From the NCBI GenBank assembly GCA_023415725.1, contig JAEZJR010000207.1, forward strand, positions 1 to 14,334: 14,334 bases of DNA, read 5' to 3'. A model generated the notes under the pieces. That model saw nothing but the letters and a program-made list of their open reading frames with translations. It ran no database searches and was not told where the DNA came from. The stretch is from Acidobacteriota bacterium (GTDB taxonomy: Bacteria > Acidobacteriota > Blastocatellia > Pyrinomonadales > Pyrinomonadaceae). A program made the translations under genes and the position numbers. This document shows positions 7,389 through 14,238 of this stretch, one piece after another; positions within the stretch are counted from its first letter, which is position 1; every line of letters starts with the position of its first letter.

Positions 7389-7417
7389 AGAAAGACCGGC
7401 GTGTTGCCGGCCTTTCT
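7389..7417. terminator. Shared bidirectional terminator between yqeY and dnaJ
   Basis: AGAAAGaCCGGC (7389-7400) pairs with GCCGGcCTTTCT (7406-7417) around the loop GTGTT: 12 positions with one A-C mismatch. On the plus strand the 3' arm ends in a pyrimidine-rich CTTTCTCTA, and on the minus strand in CTTTCTACTTTGTATTTT. It lies 34 bases after the yqeY stop and directly abuts the dnaJ stop codon (7418-7420), so it can end both convergent messages. Confidence 0.75.
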
Positions 7418-8512
7418 CTATCCAAATATATTCCTCACCTTATCCATAAAAGACTCGTCGTTCCACTCCGTGTCTTCGATCTCGGCGAGCTTCTCGAGCA
7501 GCTTGCGTTGCTCCTTAGTTAGGTTCTTTGGTGTGATCAGCGTGACCGCTACGAAGAGGTCGCCTTTTCCCCGCCCTCCGAGTTCCGGCATTCCTTTCGA
7601 TTTTATACGGAATACAGTTCCCGTCTGGGTTCCCGCGGGCACCTTCAGCTCCTCTTCGCTGTCCAGGGTTTTCACCTTGATATCGGCTCCGAGTGCAGCC
7701 TGTGCGAAGCTCACCGGCACGGCCGAGTAGAGATTCGCCCCTTGCCGCTCGAAGATCTCGTGCTCCTTTACATGGATCACGACGAACAGGTCGCCCGCGG
7801 GTCCGCCGTTCACGCCAGACTCGCCTTCGCCCGTAACGCGCAGCCGCGAACCGGTCTCGACGCCTGCAGGGATCTTGATCTCAAGCGTCTTCTCTTTCTC
7901 GATGCGGCCCTGTCCCTTGCATTCCTTACAGGGGTTGCGGATGATCGTGCCCTTTCCGGAGCAGTTCGGGCACGTTCGCATCACGCTGAAGAATCCTTGC
8001 TGATACCTCGTTTGCCCGCTGCCGCCGCACGCCACGCAGTTCTCCGGCGTGCTTCCCTTCTCGGCACCAGTTCCCGTACACTCGCCGCAGGTCTCGAGAC
8101 GCGGGATCCGCAGCGTCTCGTCCTTCCCGTTCGCGGCATCCTCGAGCGTGATCTCCAGGTCATATCGCAGGTCCGATCCGCGCTGCACGCGCGACCGCGT
8201 CCGCTGTCGCCCGCCGAACATATCCCCGAACCCGAACAGGTCGAAGATGTCCTCGATGTTCGAGAATCCCGGATCGAAACCGCCGCCCCCGACGCCCTGG
8301 TGTCCGAACCTGTCGTACTGTGCCCGCTTCTGCGAGTCGGAAAGCACCGCGTAGGCCTCGGCGCATTCCTTGAATTTCTCTTCCGCCGCCGCGTCGCCCG
8401 GATTTTTGTCCGGGTGATACTGCACCGCCATCGCGCGGTACGCCTTCTTTATCTCGCCATCGGTCGCGGTACGCGACACGCCCAAAACTTCGTAATAATC
8501 CCTCTTCGCCAT
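7418..8512 (-). CDS. dnaJ: Chaperone DnaJ (Hsp40, class A)
   Basis: This J-domain co-chaperone of 364 residues delivers clients to DnaK and stimulates its ATPase. It has the full class A layout: J domain (about 4-70) with the essential HPD at 33-35; Gly/Phe region (about 71-103); zinc domain with four CxxCxGxG motifs at 142-149, 159-166, 181-188 and 195-202; then the two beta-barrel substrate domains and the C-terminal end (about 205-364). Start ATG 8512 (MAKRDYYEVLGV) is the family start; the frame opens further upstream at 8575, but those residues are unrelated to DnaJ. All zinc cysteines are present. The gene is on the same strand as hrcA, grpE and dnaK but separated from dnaK by an oppositely oriented outer-membrane protein gene, so it must be transcribed separately. 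No CIRCE element is visible upstream. Confidence 0.96.
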   Translation of the reverse strand: MAKRDYYEVLGVSRTATDGEIKKAYRAMAVQYHPDKNPGDAAAEEKFKECAEAYAVLSDSQKRAQYDRFGHQGVGGGGFDPGFSNIEDIFDLFGFGDMFGGRQRTRSRVQRGSDLRYDLEITLEDAANGKDETLRIPRLETCGECTGTGAEKGSTPENCVACGGSGQTRYQQGFFSVMRTCPNCSGKGTIIRNPCKECKGQGRIEKEKTLEIKIPAGVETGSRLRVTGEGESGVNGGPAGDLFVVIHVKEHEIFERQGANLYSAVPVSFAQAALGADIKVKTLDSEEELKVPAGTQTGTVFRIKSKGMPELGGRGKGDLFVAVTLITPKNLTKEQRKLLEKLAEIEDTEWNDESFMDKVRNIFG

Positions 8513-8577
8513 AAACACGTAGAACCGGTTGTTAGCCTGTTCGGCAGACCTCAACAGCCTGCCATATACACACAAAA

Positions 8578-8604
8578 CGTCAGCCCAAATCCATTGAACT
8601 GACG
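8578..8604 (-). promoter_or_regulatory. Inverted repeat in the dnaJ leader
   Basis: CGTCAG (8578-8583) and CTGACG (8599-8604) are perfect 6-base inverted arms 15 bases apart, just downstream of the predicted dnaJ transcription start. It may be an operator or a leader hairpin. It is not CIRCE, whose arms are TTAGCACTC and GAGTGCTAA with a 9-base spacer. Confidence 0.35.
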
Positions 8605-8613
8605 CTACCTACC

Positions 8614-8637
8614 ATTATACGAAATCTGTCAACACCC
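8614..8637 (-). promoter_or_regulatory. Predicted dnaJ promoter
   Basis: Minus strand, upstream of dnaJ: a perfect TATAAT (plus positions 8614-8619) with TTGGGA 18 bases upstream (4 of 6 to TTGACA). A perfect TTGACA also lies just upstream but only 7 bases from the TATAAT, too close to pair with it. Transcription would start near 8607, giving a leader of about 95 bases. Confidence 0.45.
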
Positions 8638-8684
8638 TCCCAACACCACCGGCGAATAATACGGAACCATATTTCGATCGGCTC

Positions 8685-8703
8685 GTAACATTTTCATTGT
8701 TAC
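8685..8703. promoter_or_regulatory. Operator-like inverted repeat between dnaJ and the DUF5916 gene
   Basis: GTAACA (8685-8690) and TGTTAC (8698-8703) are perfect 6-base arms separated by 7 bases. The symmetric 19-base layout resembles a dimeric regulator site. It lies in the divergent gap about 97 bases before the DUF5916 start. A second short palindrome, CACCGCGGTG, follows at 8713-8722. The regulator is unknown. Confidence 0.35.
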
Positions 8704-8799
8704 AAACCGCCTCACCGCGGTGTTCTAAATTTCGAACGCACTGTTCATAAATTTTAATTTATCCGTCCGGCCCCGACCGGATCAATTCTTAGCGTAGTT

Positions 8800-11331
8800 A
8801 TGAAGATCATTCTGCCGCTTTTATTGGCTGCATTTTTATTGATTGATACAGCAGCCGCACAAACCGTCACGCCGACGCCGGAGGAGAAGCCGAACGGCGA
8901 TCAGCCGGCCGCCACGATCCAGTTGGCAAAGAAACAGACTCCCGACCTCGCTCCCCCGAAGCCGCCGTCAAATCCCAGATACGTAAACAAGAGAGAACCC
9001 GTACGAGTTCCGCGCTTCACCGCTCCGCCCGTGATCGATGGGCAGATCGACGATCTGGTCTGGCGCGACGCAGCCGTTTTCGGCGATTTCATTCAAACGC
9101 AGCCGGGCGATAACGTCTCTCCGTCGCACCCGATGGAAGTTTACATGGGTTACGACGAGAAAAATCTCTTCGTCGCGTTCAAGGTCACCCAGCCGAAGGA
9201 CACGATCCGGGCGACGATGAAACGCCGCGACGACCTCGGCAATGAGGACTTCGTTGGGATGTACCTCGACACCTTCAACGACAAGCAGCAGGCGTACTTC
9301 ATCTTCCTAAACCCGTTCGGCATCCAGACCGACGGGATCATGACCGAGGGCCGCGGCGAAGACGGCAGCGTCGACCTCATCATGACCTCCAAAGGCCAGC
9401 TCACCGAAGACGGCTACGTCGTCGAGGTCGCCATCCCGTTCAAATCGCTACGATACGAAGCGGGCAAGGACAAGATGTGGGGCGTGCATTTGTTCCGGCG
9501 CGTCCGCGGGAACAACAACGAACTTCAATCCTGGATGCCGAACGACCGCAGCCGCTCGGGCTCGCTCTCGCAATCCGGGCACATCACCGGCCTGGAAGAT
9601 ATCTCCACGACACGACAACTCGAGATCAACCCGAGCTTCACGCTGAGCCAAACCGGCCGCCGCTCGCGTCACACGTTCGAGGGCGACCCCGCCGGCAGGT
9701 TCACGAATGAGGGAGTCCGCGGCGATTTCGGAATGACGGCCAAGTTCGGCCTCACGCCGACGATCACGCTCGACTTCGCCTACAACCCCGACTTCGCACA
9801 GGTCGAGGCGGATGCCCCGATAAGCACCGCAAACCTTCGTTTCCCCGTCTTTTTCGCCGAAAAACGCCCGTTCTTCCTCGAACGCATCGAGATATTCCAG
9901 AGCGGACTGCAGGTGGTGAACACCCGCGCGATCGTCGATCCCGACATCGCGGCGAAACTCACCGGCCGCCGCGGCAAGAACACCTTCGGGATAATGTATG
10001 CGTCCGACAACGGCACGCCCGGCAACCTCTCAAAGGACGACCGTGAGAACCTCCTGATCTGCCAGCTCGAACGCCAGAACTCCGGCTCATTCGACCTCTG
10101 CCAGAACGAGCGCATCGCCGACCAGAACGCAGAGATCGGCGTGTTCCGCTTCAAGCGCGACATGGGCGGTCAGAACAACCTTGGCTTCATGGGGACGACC
10201 TACAACTTCGTCGACAAGCACAACCACACCGCCGGGTTCGACGGACGCTGGCGGTTCGATAAAAAGACCGTCGCCGAAATCCAGGAGGTCGGCTCCAACT
10301 CGCGGGCGTATTTCTACAACCCGAACAACGACCTGAACGAATACCGCACCGGCAATGGCCTCGGCTACCGCGTGTGGGCGGAACGCTCGGACAGGAATCT
10401 CTACATGAACTTCCTAGCCCAGGGCCGCTCGCCCGATTACCGTGCCGATGTCGGCTTCAATAACCGGTACGACACGAACTACGCCGGTTCGTTCATCAGG
10501 TACCGGACGGACCAGGACGCGAAGAAAAAGATCATCTTCAAGGAATTCTGGAATGAGACCAACGTCAGCTACGACTGGAAGGGCCGCGGGCAATACCTCA
10601 TCACCAACACCCGCGGGATGGTCGCCCTTCAGCGCCAGACCTATATCGGGGGCAATTTCCAACTCGGGCAGGAATGGGTTTACGAGAACGAGTTCGGCCG
10701 CATCCGCAATTCGAATCAGACCGGAGCATTTTTCGGTCCGATCGATCACCGCAGCGCGCCGTTCAAGGCCGTACAGGCGTTCATCGAAAGCACCCCGAAC
10801 AAAAAGCTGTACCTCAACGTCTTTATGGACTACACCTGGGGGCTGATGGAGTACGACTTCGGCGCGAGCCGGGACTTCCCTCGTGTGAGCCGGGCGGCTC
10901 TGCTGCTCGGTCAGGACGCTCCGCTCGACCCCGGCGCGGGCAACCAACTGATGCTCGAAGCATCGGTCCGATATCAGCCGACGCAGGCTCTCAGCACTCA
11001 GTTGAACTACACGAAGCGGCACATGATCCGGCAAGACACCGGCCTGCTTGCCTTCGACGATAACCTGTTCAGCTCGCGCACGACGTACCAGTTCACCCGC
11101 AGCACGTTCGCTCGTCTACGTCTCGATTACTCCACGCTCAACCGCCGGCTGCGGCCGCAGTTCGTCGCGGGCTGGACCCCGAACCCCGGCACCGCGCTTT
11201 ACGTCGGCTACAACGACGACCGCACCTTTAACGGGTACAACCCCTACACCGGCATCCGCGAACCCGGCTTCCGCGGAAACGAACGCACCTTCTTCATCAA
11301 AGCCTCCTACCTATTCCGCAAGAGCTTCTAA
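8800..11331 (+). CDS. CBM9-like / DUF5916 outer-membrane protein
   Basis: This 843-residue exported protein belongs to the group with an N-terminal carbohydrate-binding family 9-like domain and a C-terminal DUF5916 domain predicted to form an outer-membrane beta-barrel. Residues 1-20 are a clean signal peptide (KIILPLLLAAFLLI, cleavage near TAAA-Q). A Pro/Lys-rich linker (about 22-70) follows. The CBM9-like domain (about 71-265) contains APPVIDGQIDDLVWRDA, VYMGYDEKNLFVAFKV, GMYLDTFNDKQQAYFIFLNP, DGYVVEVAIPFKSLRY and WGVHLFRR. The DUF5916 region begins near 280 and includes DFAYNPDFAQVEAD, NLRFPVFFAEKRPFFLE and many alternating aromatic strands. The last residues (SYLFRKSF) end in Phe, the usual signal for assembly by BAM. 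Such proteins are widespread in Acidobacteriota and Bacteroidota; substrates are unknown. It splits dnaJ from dnaK and points away from dnaJ. The start is supported by the signal peptide, not by a visible ribosome binding site. Confidence 0.9.
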   Translation: MKIILPLLLAAFLLIDTAAAQTVTPTPEEKPNGDQPAATIQLAKKQTPDLAPPKPPSNPRYVNKREPVRVPRFTAPPVIDGQIDDLVWRDAAVFGDFIQTQPGDNVSPSHPMEVYMGYDEKNLFVAFKVTQPKDTIRATMKRRDDLGNEDFVGMYLDTFNDKQQAYFIFLNPFGIQTDGIMTEGRGEDGSVDLIMTSKGQLTEDGYVVEVAIPFKSLRYEAGKDKMWGVHLFRRVRGNNNELQSWMPNDRSRSGSLSQSGHITGLEDISTTRQLEINPSFTLSQTGRRSRHTFEGDPAGRFTNEGVRGDFGMTAKFGLTPTITLDFAYNPDFAQVEADAPISTANLRFPVFFAEKRPFFLERIEIFQSGLQVVNTRAIVDPDIAAKLTGRRGKNTFGIMYASDNGTPGNLSKDDRENLLICQLERQNSGSFDLCQNERIADQNAEIGVFRFKRDMGGQNNLGFMGTTYNFVDKHNHTAGFDGRWRFDKKTVAEIQEVGSNSRAYFYNPNNDLNEYRTGNGLGYRVWAERSDRNLYMNFLAQGRSPDYRADVGFNNRYDTNYAGSFIRYRTDQDAKKKIIFKEFWNETNVSYDWKGRGQYLITNTRGMVALQRQTYIGGNFQLGQEWVYENEFGRIRNSNQTGAFFGPIDHRSAPFKAVQAFIESTPNKKLYLNVFMDYTWGLMEYDFGASRDFPRVSRAALLLGQDAPLDPGAGNQLMLEASVRYQPTQALSTQLNYTKRHMIRQDTGLLAFDDNLFSSRTTYQFTRSTFARLRLDYSTLNRRLRPQFVAGWTPNPGTALYVGYNDDRTFNGYNPYTGIREPGFRGNERTFFIKASYLFRKSF

Positions 11332-11338
11332 AAAAAAC

Positions 11339-11366
11339 GTAGGGCAGACTTTCCAGCCTGCCCTAC
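11339..11366 (-). terminator. Hairpin with T-run: terminator of the dnaK transcript (REP-like unit 1)
   Basis: GTAGGGCAG (11339-11347) and CTGCCCTAC (11358-11366) pair perfectly over 9 bases around a 10-base loop. On the minus strand the stem is followed by GTTTTTTT, a classical intrinsic terminator for RNA coming from dnaK. On the plus strand it lies just after the DUF5916 stop, but no T-run follows there. Confidence 0.65.
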
Positions 11367-11413
11367 TCAACCACAAGTCATCTCACCCCAGGGTTGACAC
11401 ACTAGCAGCAAAA

Positions 11414-11441
11414 AGAGGACAGGCTTGAAAGCCTGTCCTCT
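11414..11441 (-). terminator. Strong hairpin with T-run: terminator of the dnaK transcript (REP-like unit 2)
   Basis: AGAGGACAGGCTT (11414-11426) and AAGCCTGTCCTCT (11429-11441) are perfect 13-base arms with only GA between them. On the minus strand the stem is followed by TTTT before GCTGC. It is the first strong terminator met after dnaK, about 58 bases beyond its stop codon, and shares the GACAGGCTT / AAGCCTGTC core with its neighbours. Confidence 0.7.
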
Positions 11442-11498
11442 GCAATAACAAGTCATCTCGGTTGAGAAGCGACTGGCTGGAAAGCCTGTCGTACTTGT

Positions 11499-13304
11499 TT
11501 ATACCGCGCTCAGCATCGACGCCGTTATCCTGCTCGCCGTCTCTTCGACCTTCACGAGTATCAACTCGATCTCCGTCTTGTCGTCCGTGAAGAGCGATTC
11601 TTCGGCGTTGTTGAGGATCTGGTTTATCGCCATCTGTTCATCCATAGAAAACGCCTTGCCGTACTCGACCATCGCCTTGCGGGCGTTCTTGATCATGTTC
11701 TCGAGGCGGTTCTTCATCGTGATCAGTTCACGCTCCTCACGGTCGCGTTCCACTGAAGTTTCAGCCTCATGAATGAGCCGCTCGATCTCTTCCGGGGCGA
11801 GACCCGAAGACGGCGTGATCTGTATCGCCTGCTCGAGGCCGGTCATTTTGTCCGTCGCCGAGACGCTCACGATGCCGTTCGAATCCACCTCGAACGAAAC
11901 ATCGATCTGCGGAACGCCGCGCGGTGCCGGCGGGATGCCCACGAGTTCGAACTTAGCCAGACTTCTGTTCGCCGACGAGATCTCGCGCTCACCCTGCAGG
12001 ATGTGGATCTCAACCGACTGCTGATTGTCCACGACGGTCGTGAACGTCATCGTGTTCTTCAGCGGGATCGTGGAGTTGCGGTTGATAAGTTTAACGAACA
12101 ACCCGCCGCGCGTCTCGAGCCCGAGGCTCAGCGGCAGCACGTCGAGCAGGACGATGTCCTTCACGTCGCCGGTCAGCACGCCTCCCTGAATGGCGGCCCC
12201 CATCGCGACCACTTCGTCCGGATTGATCTCCGCCGAGGGCTCCTTCCCGAAGACTTCCGCCACCGTTTTCACGATGATCGGCGAACGGGTCTGGCCGCCG
12301 ACAAGGATCACCTTGTCGATGTCCTGCGGCTGCAGCTTCGCGTCCCACAGAGCCTTCTGGCACGGCTCGACGGATGATTCGACCAGGTCCTTTACCAGCT
12401 CTTCGAACTTCGCACGCGAAAGCGTTGCGTTGACGTGCTTCGGCCCCGTGGGGTCCGCAGCGATGAACGGCAAACTGATCGTCGTCTCCTCAACGCTCGA
12501 AAGCTCGCACTTAGCCCGCTCCGCAGCTTCCTTCAGCCGTTGAAGTGCGAGGCGATCCTGCTTCAGGTCGATGTTGTTGGCCTGCTTGAACCCCTCGACG
12601 AGCCAATCGATGATCCGCTGGTCGAAGTCCTCACCCCCGAGGAACGTATTGCCCGACGTTGACAGCACCTCGAACACGCCGTCGTTGATCTCAAGTATCG
12701 AAATATCGAACGTACCGCCGCCTAGGTCGTACACGGCGATCTTTTCGTTCTTGCTCTTGCCGAAGCCGTAAGCGAGCGCCGCGGCCGTCGGCTCGTTGAT
12801 GATCCTTTCGACCTCGAGCCCGGCGATCTTGGCCGCGTCGCGGGTCGCCTGACGCTGCATGTCGTCGAAGTACGCGGGTACCGTGATGATCGCTTCCGAA
12901 ACGCGGTCGCCGAGGAACTCTTCGGCCGCCTGCTTCAATCGCTGCAGCACGATCGCCGAGATCTCCGGCGGGCTGTAAACGCGATCCAGCACCTTGATAT
13001 GAGCGTCCCCGTTCGCGGCCTCGACGATCTCGAACGGCACCGTCCCGCGCATCTTCTCCACCTCGGGCGCGTTGTATTTGCGGCCGATCAGCCGTTTCAC
13101 CGCGTAAAGCGTGTTGGCCGGGTTCGTCACGGCCTGCCGCTTGGCTATCTGCCCGACCAGGCGTTCGTCCTTATCGGTGAAGGCGACGACCGAGGGCGTC
13201 GTGCGGCCTCCTTCCTTGTTCGATATGATCTGCACCGCGCCGTTCTCCAGTACGGATACACAGCAGTTGGTGGTGCCCAGGTCGATTCCTATTACTTTGC
13301 TCAT
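11499..13304 (-). CDS. dnaK: Chaperone DnaK (Hsp70), short C-terminus
   Basis: This ATP-dependent chaperone has 601 residues. The nucleotide-binding domain (about 1-382) has IDLGTTNCCV (7-16), VPAYFDDMQRQATRDAA (142-158), DLGGGTFDIS (193-202) and VGGQTR (335-340). The loop ADPTGPKH (283-290), found in GrpE-dependent DnaK and missing from HscA, is present. The linker IVLLDVLPLS (384-393) leads to the substrate-binding beta domain (about 394-510) and the helical lid. It differs from typical DnaK of about 635 residues by ending at TASMLSAV, without the disordered acidic tail and its EEV-type end. The segment PLSLGLETRGGLFVKLINRN reads partly like HscA. AAGGAA lies 10 bases before the ATG, so the start is firm. 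It follows grpE by 50 bases, and hrcA precedes grpE, so the three form one operon. Two hairpin terminators lie beyond its stop. Confidence 0.96.
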   Translation of the reverse strand: MSKVIGIDLGTTNCCVSVLENGAVQIISNKEGGRTTPSVVAFTDKDERLVGQIAKRQAVTNPANTLYAVKRLIGRKYNAPEVEKMRGTVPFEIVEAANGDAHIKVLDRVYSPPEISAIVLQRLKQAAEEFLGDRVSEAIITVPAYFDDMQRQATRDAAKIAGLEVERIINEPTAAALAYGFGKSKNEKIAVYDLGGGTFDISILEINDGVFEVLSTSGNTFLGGEDFDQRIIDWLVEGFKQANNIDLKQDRLALQRLKEAAERAKCELSSVEETTISLPFIAADPTGPKHVNATLSRAKFEELVKDLVESSVEPCQKALWDAKLQPQDIDKVILVGGQTRSPIIVKTVAEVFGKEPSAEINPDEVVAMGAAIQGGVLTGDVKDIVLLDVLPLSLGLETRGGLFVKLINRNSTIPLKNTMTFTTVVDNQQSVEIHILQGEREISSANRSLAKFELVGIPPAPRGVPQIDVSFEVDSNGIVSVSATDKMTGLEQAIQITPSSGLAPEEIERLIHEAETSVERDREERELITMKNRLENMIKNARKAMVEYGKAFSMDEQMAINQILNNAEESLFTDDKTEIELILVKVEETASRITASMLSAV

Positions 13305-13354
13305 ATTTCGAGTTCCTTGCGAATGGGGTGGAGGCGTGAGGGGGCGTTTAGTGG

Positions 13355-14197
13355 CTATTCGGCGACTTCCAATTGCTCGTCGACCGCGGGTGCGGCGGGT
13401 CCTTCTGGTTTCTCTTCTGCGGGTTCGGCGGGGGCAGGTGCGACCGCGACCTTCACCATCGAGTGGCGTATCACTCGGTCGCCCGCGATGTAACCGCGGA
13501 GCAGTTCACCGCAGATCATGTTCGGCGAGTATTCGTTCGTTTCTTCGGTGGCGACCGCTTCGTGATAATGCGGGTCGAACCGCTCGCCCACGGTGCGGAT
13601 GGGCCTGATCCCCATCTTCACCAGGATATCGGAGATCTGCTCGTTCACGAGCGCGATTCCTTCGTAAAATTGCTGGAACGCCACACTCTTCTCATCCGAC
13701 AGGTGCTCCGCGGCATCTAGCGCCCGGTGCAGGTTGTCCAGCGCCGGCAGCATCAGCGTGGCGAGATTGCTCACCTGGCTCTGAAACGTGTCCTTCCGCT
13801 CGCGTTCAGCACGGGCCTTGTAGCTTTCGAAATCCTTCGCCCGCCGCTGCGAGTTCTTGAACATCTCCTCGCGGTCTTCCTCCATCTTCGCGATGGTGGA
13901 TTTCAGCGATCGGATCTCGGTTTCAAGGCTCTTGACGAACACGTCCGCGGGTTCGGGCGAGCTTTGCTTCACCTCCCGATCCTCCGCCTGGTTCAGCGCG
14001 GCAAGCAAGGCCTCTGGCAGTTCGCCGTCCTCGAAGCCCTCCGCGATCTCGATGATGGAGGTGTCCGCCGTGATGTGCAGGTCCTTCTCCTTCGCCTCGA
14101 GCTGGCGGAAAAAATCATCGACCGAAACGCCGTCGTCCTCGTCGGTGCCGGCGTACGAAGCCGCCTGCAATTCTTCTATGTCTTTATTTGGGTCCAT
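13355..14197 (-). CDS. grpE: Nucleotide exchange factor GrpE with acidic N-terminal extension
   Basis: GrpE releases ADP from DnaK to restart its cycle, acting as a dimer in the cytoplasm. This one has 280 residues, longer than the usual 170-210. Residues about 1-86 are an acidic, low-order extension containing SVDDFFRQLEAKEKDL (25-40). A long coiled-coil helix (about 88-140) follows, then LMLPALDNLHRAL (148-160), helices to about 195, and the beta head with MGIRPI, GERFDPHYHEAV (204-215) and GELLRGYIAGDRVIRHSMVKV (230-250), the GrpE signature. The tail (252-280) is Ala/Pro/Glu-rich. The start ATG 14197 has no clear ribosome binding site, and a shorter start inside the extension cannot be excluded. 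It lies 41 bases after hrcA and 50 bases before dnaK. Confidence 0.95.
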   Translation of the reverse strand: MDPNKDIEELQAASYAGTDEDDGVSVDDFFRQLEAKEKDLHITADTSIIEIAEGFEDGELPEALLAALNQAEDREVKQSSPEPADVFVKSLETEIRSLKSTIAKMEEDREEMFKNSQRRAKDFESYKARAERERKDTFQSQVSNLATLMLPALDNLHRALDAAEHLSDEKSVAFQQFYEGIALVNEQISDILVKMGIRPIRTVGERFDPHYHEAVATEETNEYSPNMICGELLRGYIAGDRVIRHSMVKVAVAPAPAEPAEEKPEGPAAPAVDEQLEVAE

Positions 14198-14238
14198 TGA
14201 GATCGGGCCGCGAAACCGGCCTTCTGCGGGAGGTGGGA

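Larger units (their letters stand above)
11339..11494. repeat. REP-like cluster: 75-bp tandem module plus an inverted third copy
   Basis: Two modules start at 11339 and 11414, exactly 75 bases apart. Over their first 46 positions 33 are identical, including the perfect direct repeat ACAAGTCATCTC at 11373-11384 and 11448-11459. Each module begins with a hairpin; the base changes keep pairing intact, as expected for a selected stem. A third hairpin (GACTGGCT 11471-11478 with AGCCTGTC 11483-11490) is inverted: its reverse complement over 11471-11494 matches the first copy at 19 of 24 positions. The head-to-head palindromes resemble bacterial REP/BIME elements. The CAGGCTTTCCAGCCTG-type core is one I recall as frequent in acidobacterial intergenic DNA, which I could not check here. 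Confidence 0.7.

Noticed and set aside
7742..8602. Long plus-strand frame (286 codons) opposite dnaJ
   Set aside because: It is the antisense shadow of dnaJ; the Arg/His/Leu-rich product reflects the GC-rich codon pattern of the true gene.
8623..8634. Perfect TTGACA on the minus strand next to TATAAT upstream of dnaJ as a -35 box
   Set aside because: The spacing to TATAAT is only 7 bases; a sigma70 promoter needs about 16-18. A weaker TTGGGA at 18 bases was used instead.
8513..8799. CIRCE element for HrcA control of dnaJ
   Set aside because: Neither TTAGCACTC nor GAGTGCTAA, nor a close variant with a 9-base spacer, is present in this gap or between hrcA, grpE and dnaK.
11339..11494. CRISPR array
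   Set aside because: Only two or three degenerate units with hairpins as the repeats, no equal-length unique spacers and no cas genes; REP-like repeats and terminators explain it better.
11769..12377. Long plus-strand frame (202 codons) opposite dnaK
   Set aside because: It is antisense to a fully conserved DnaK sequence, with an Arg/Asp/His-rich composition typical of a shadow frame.
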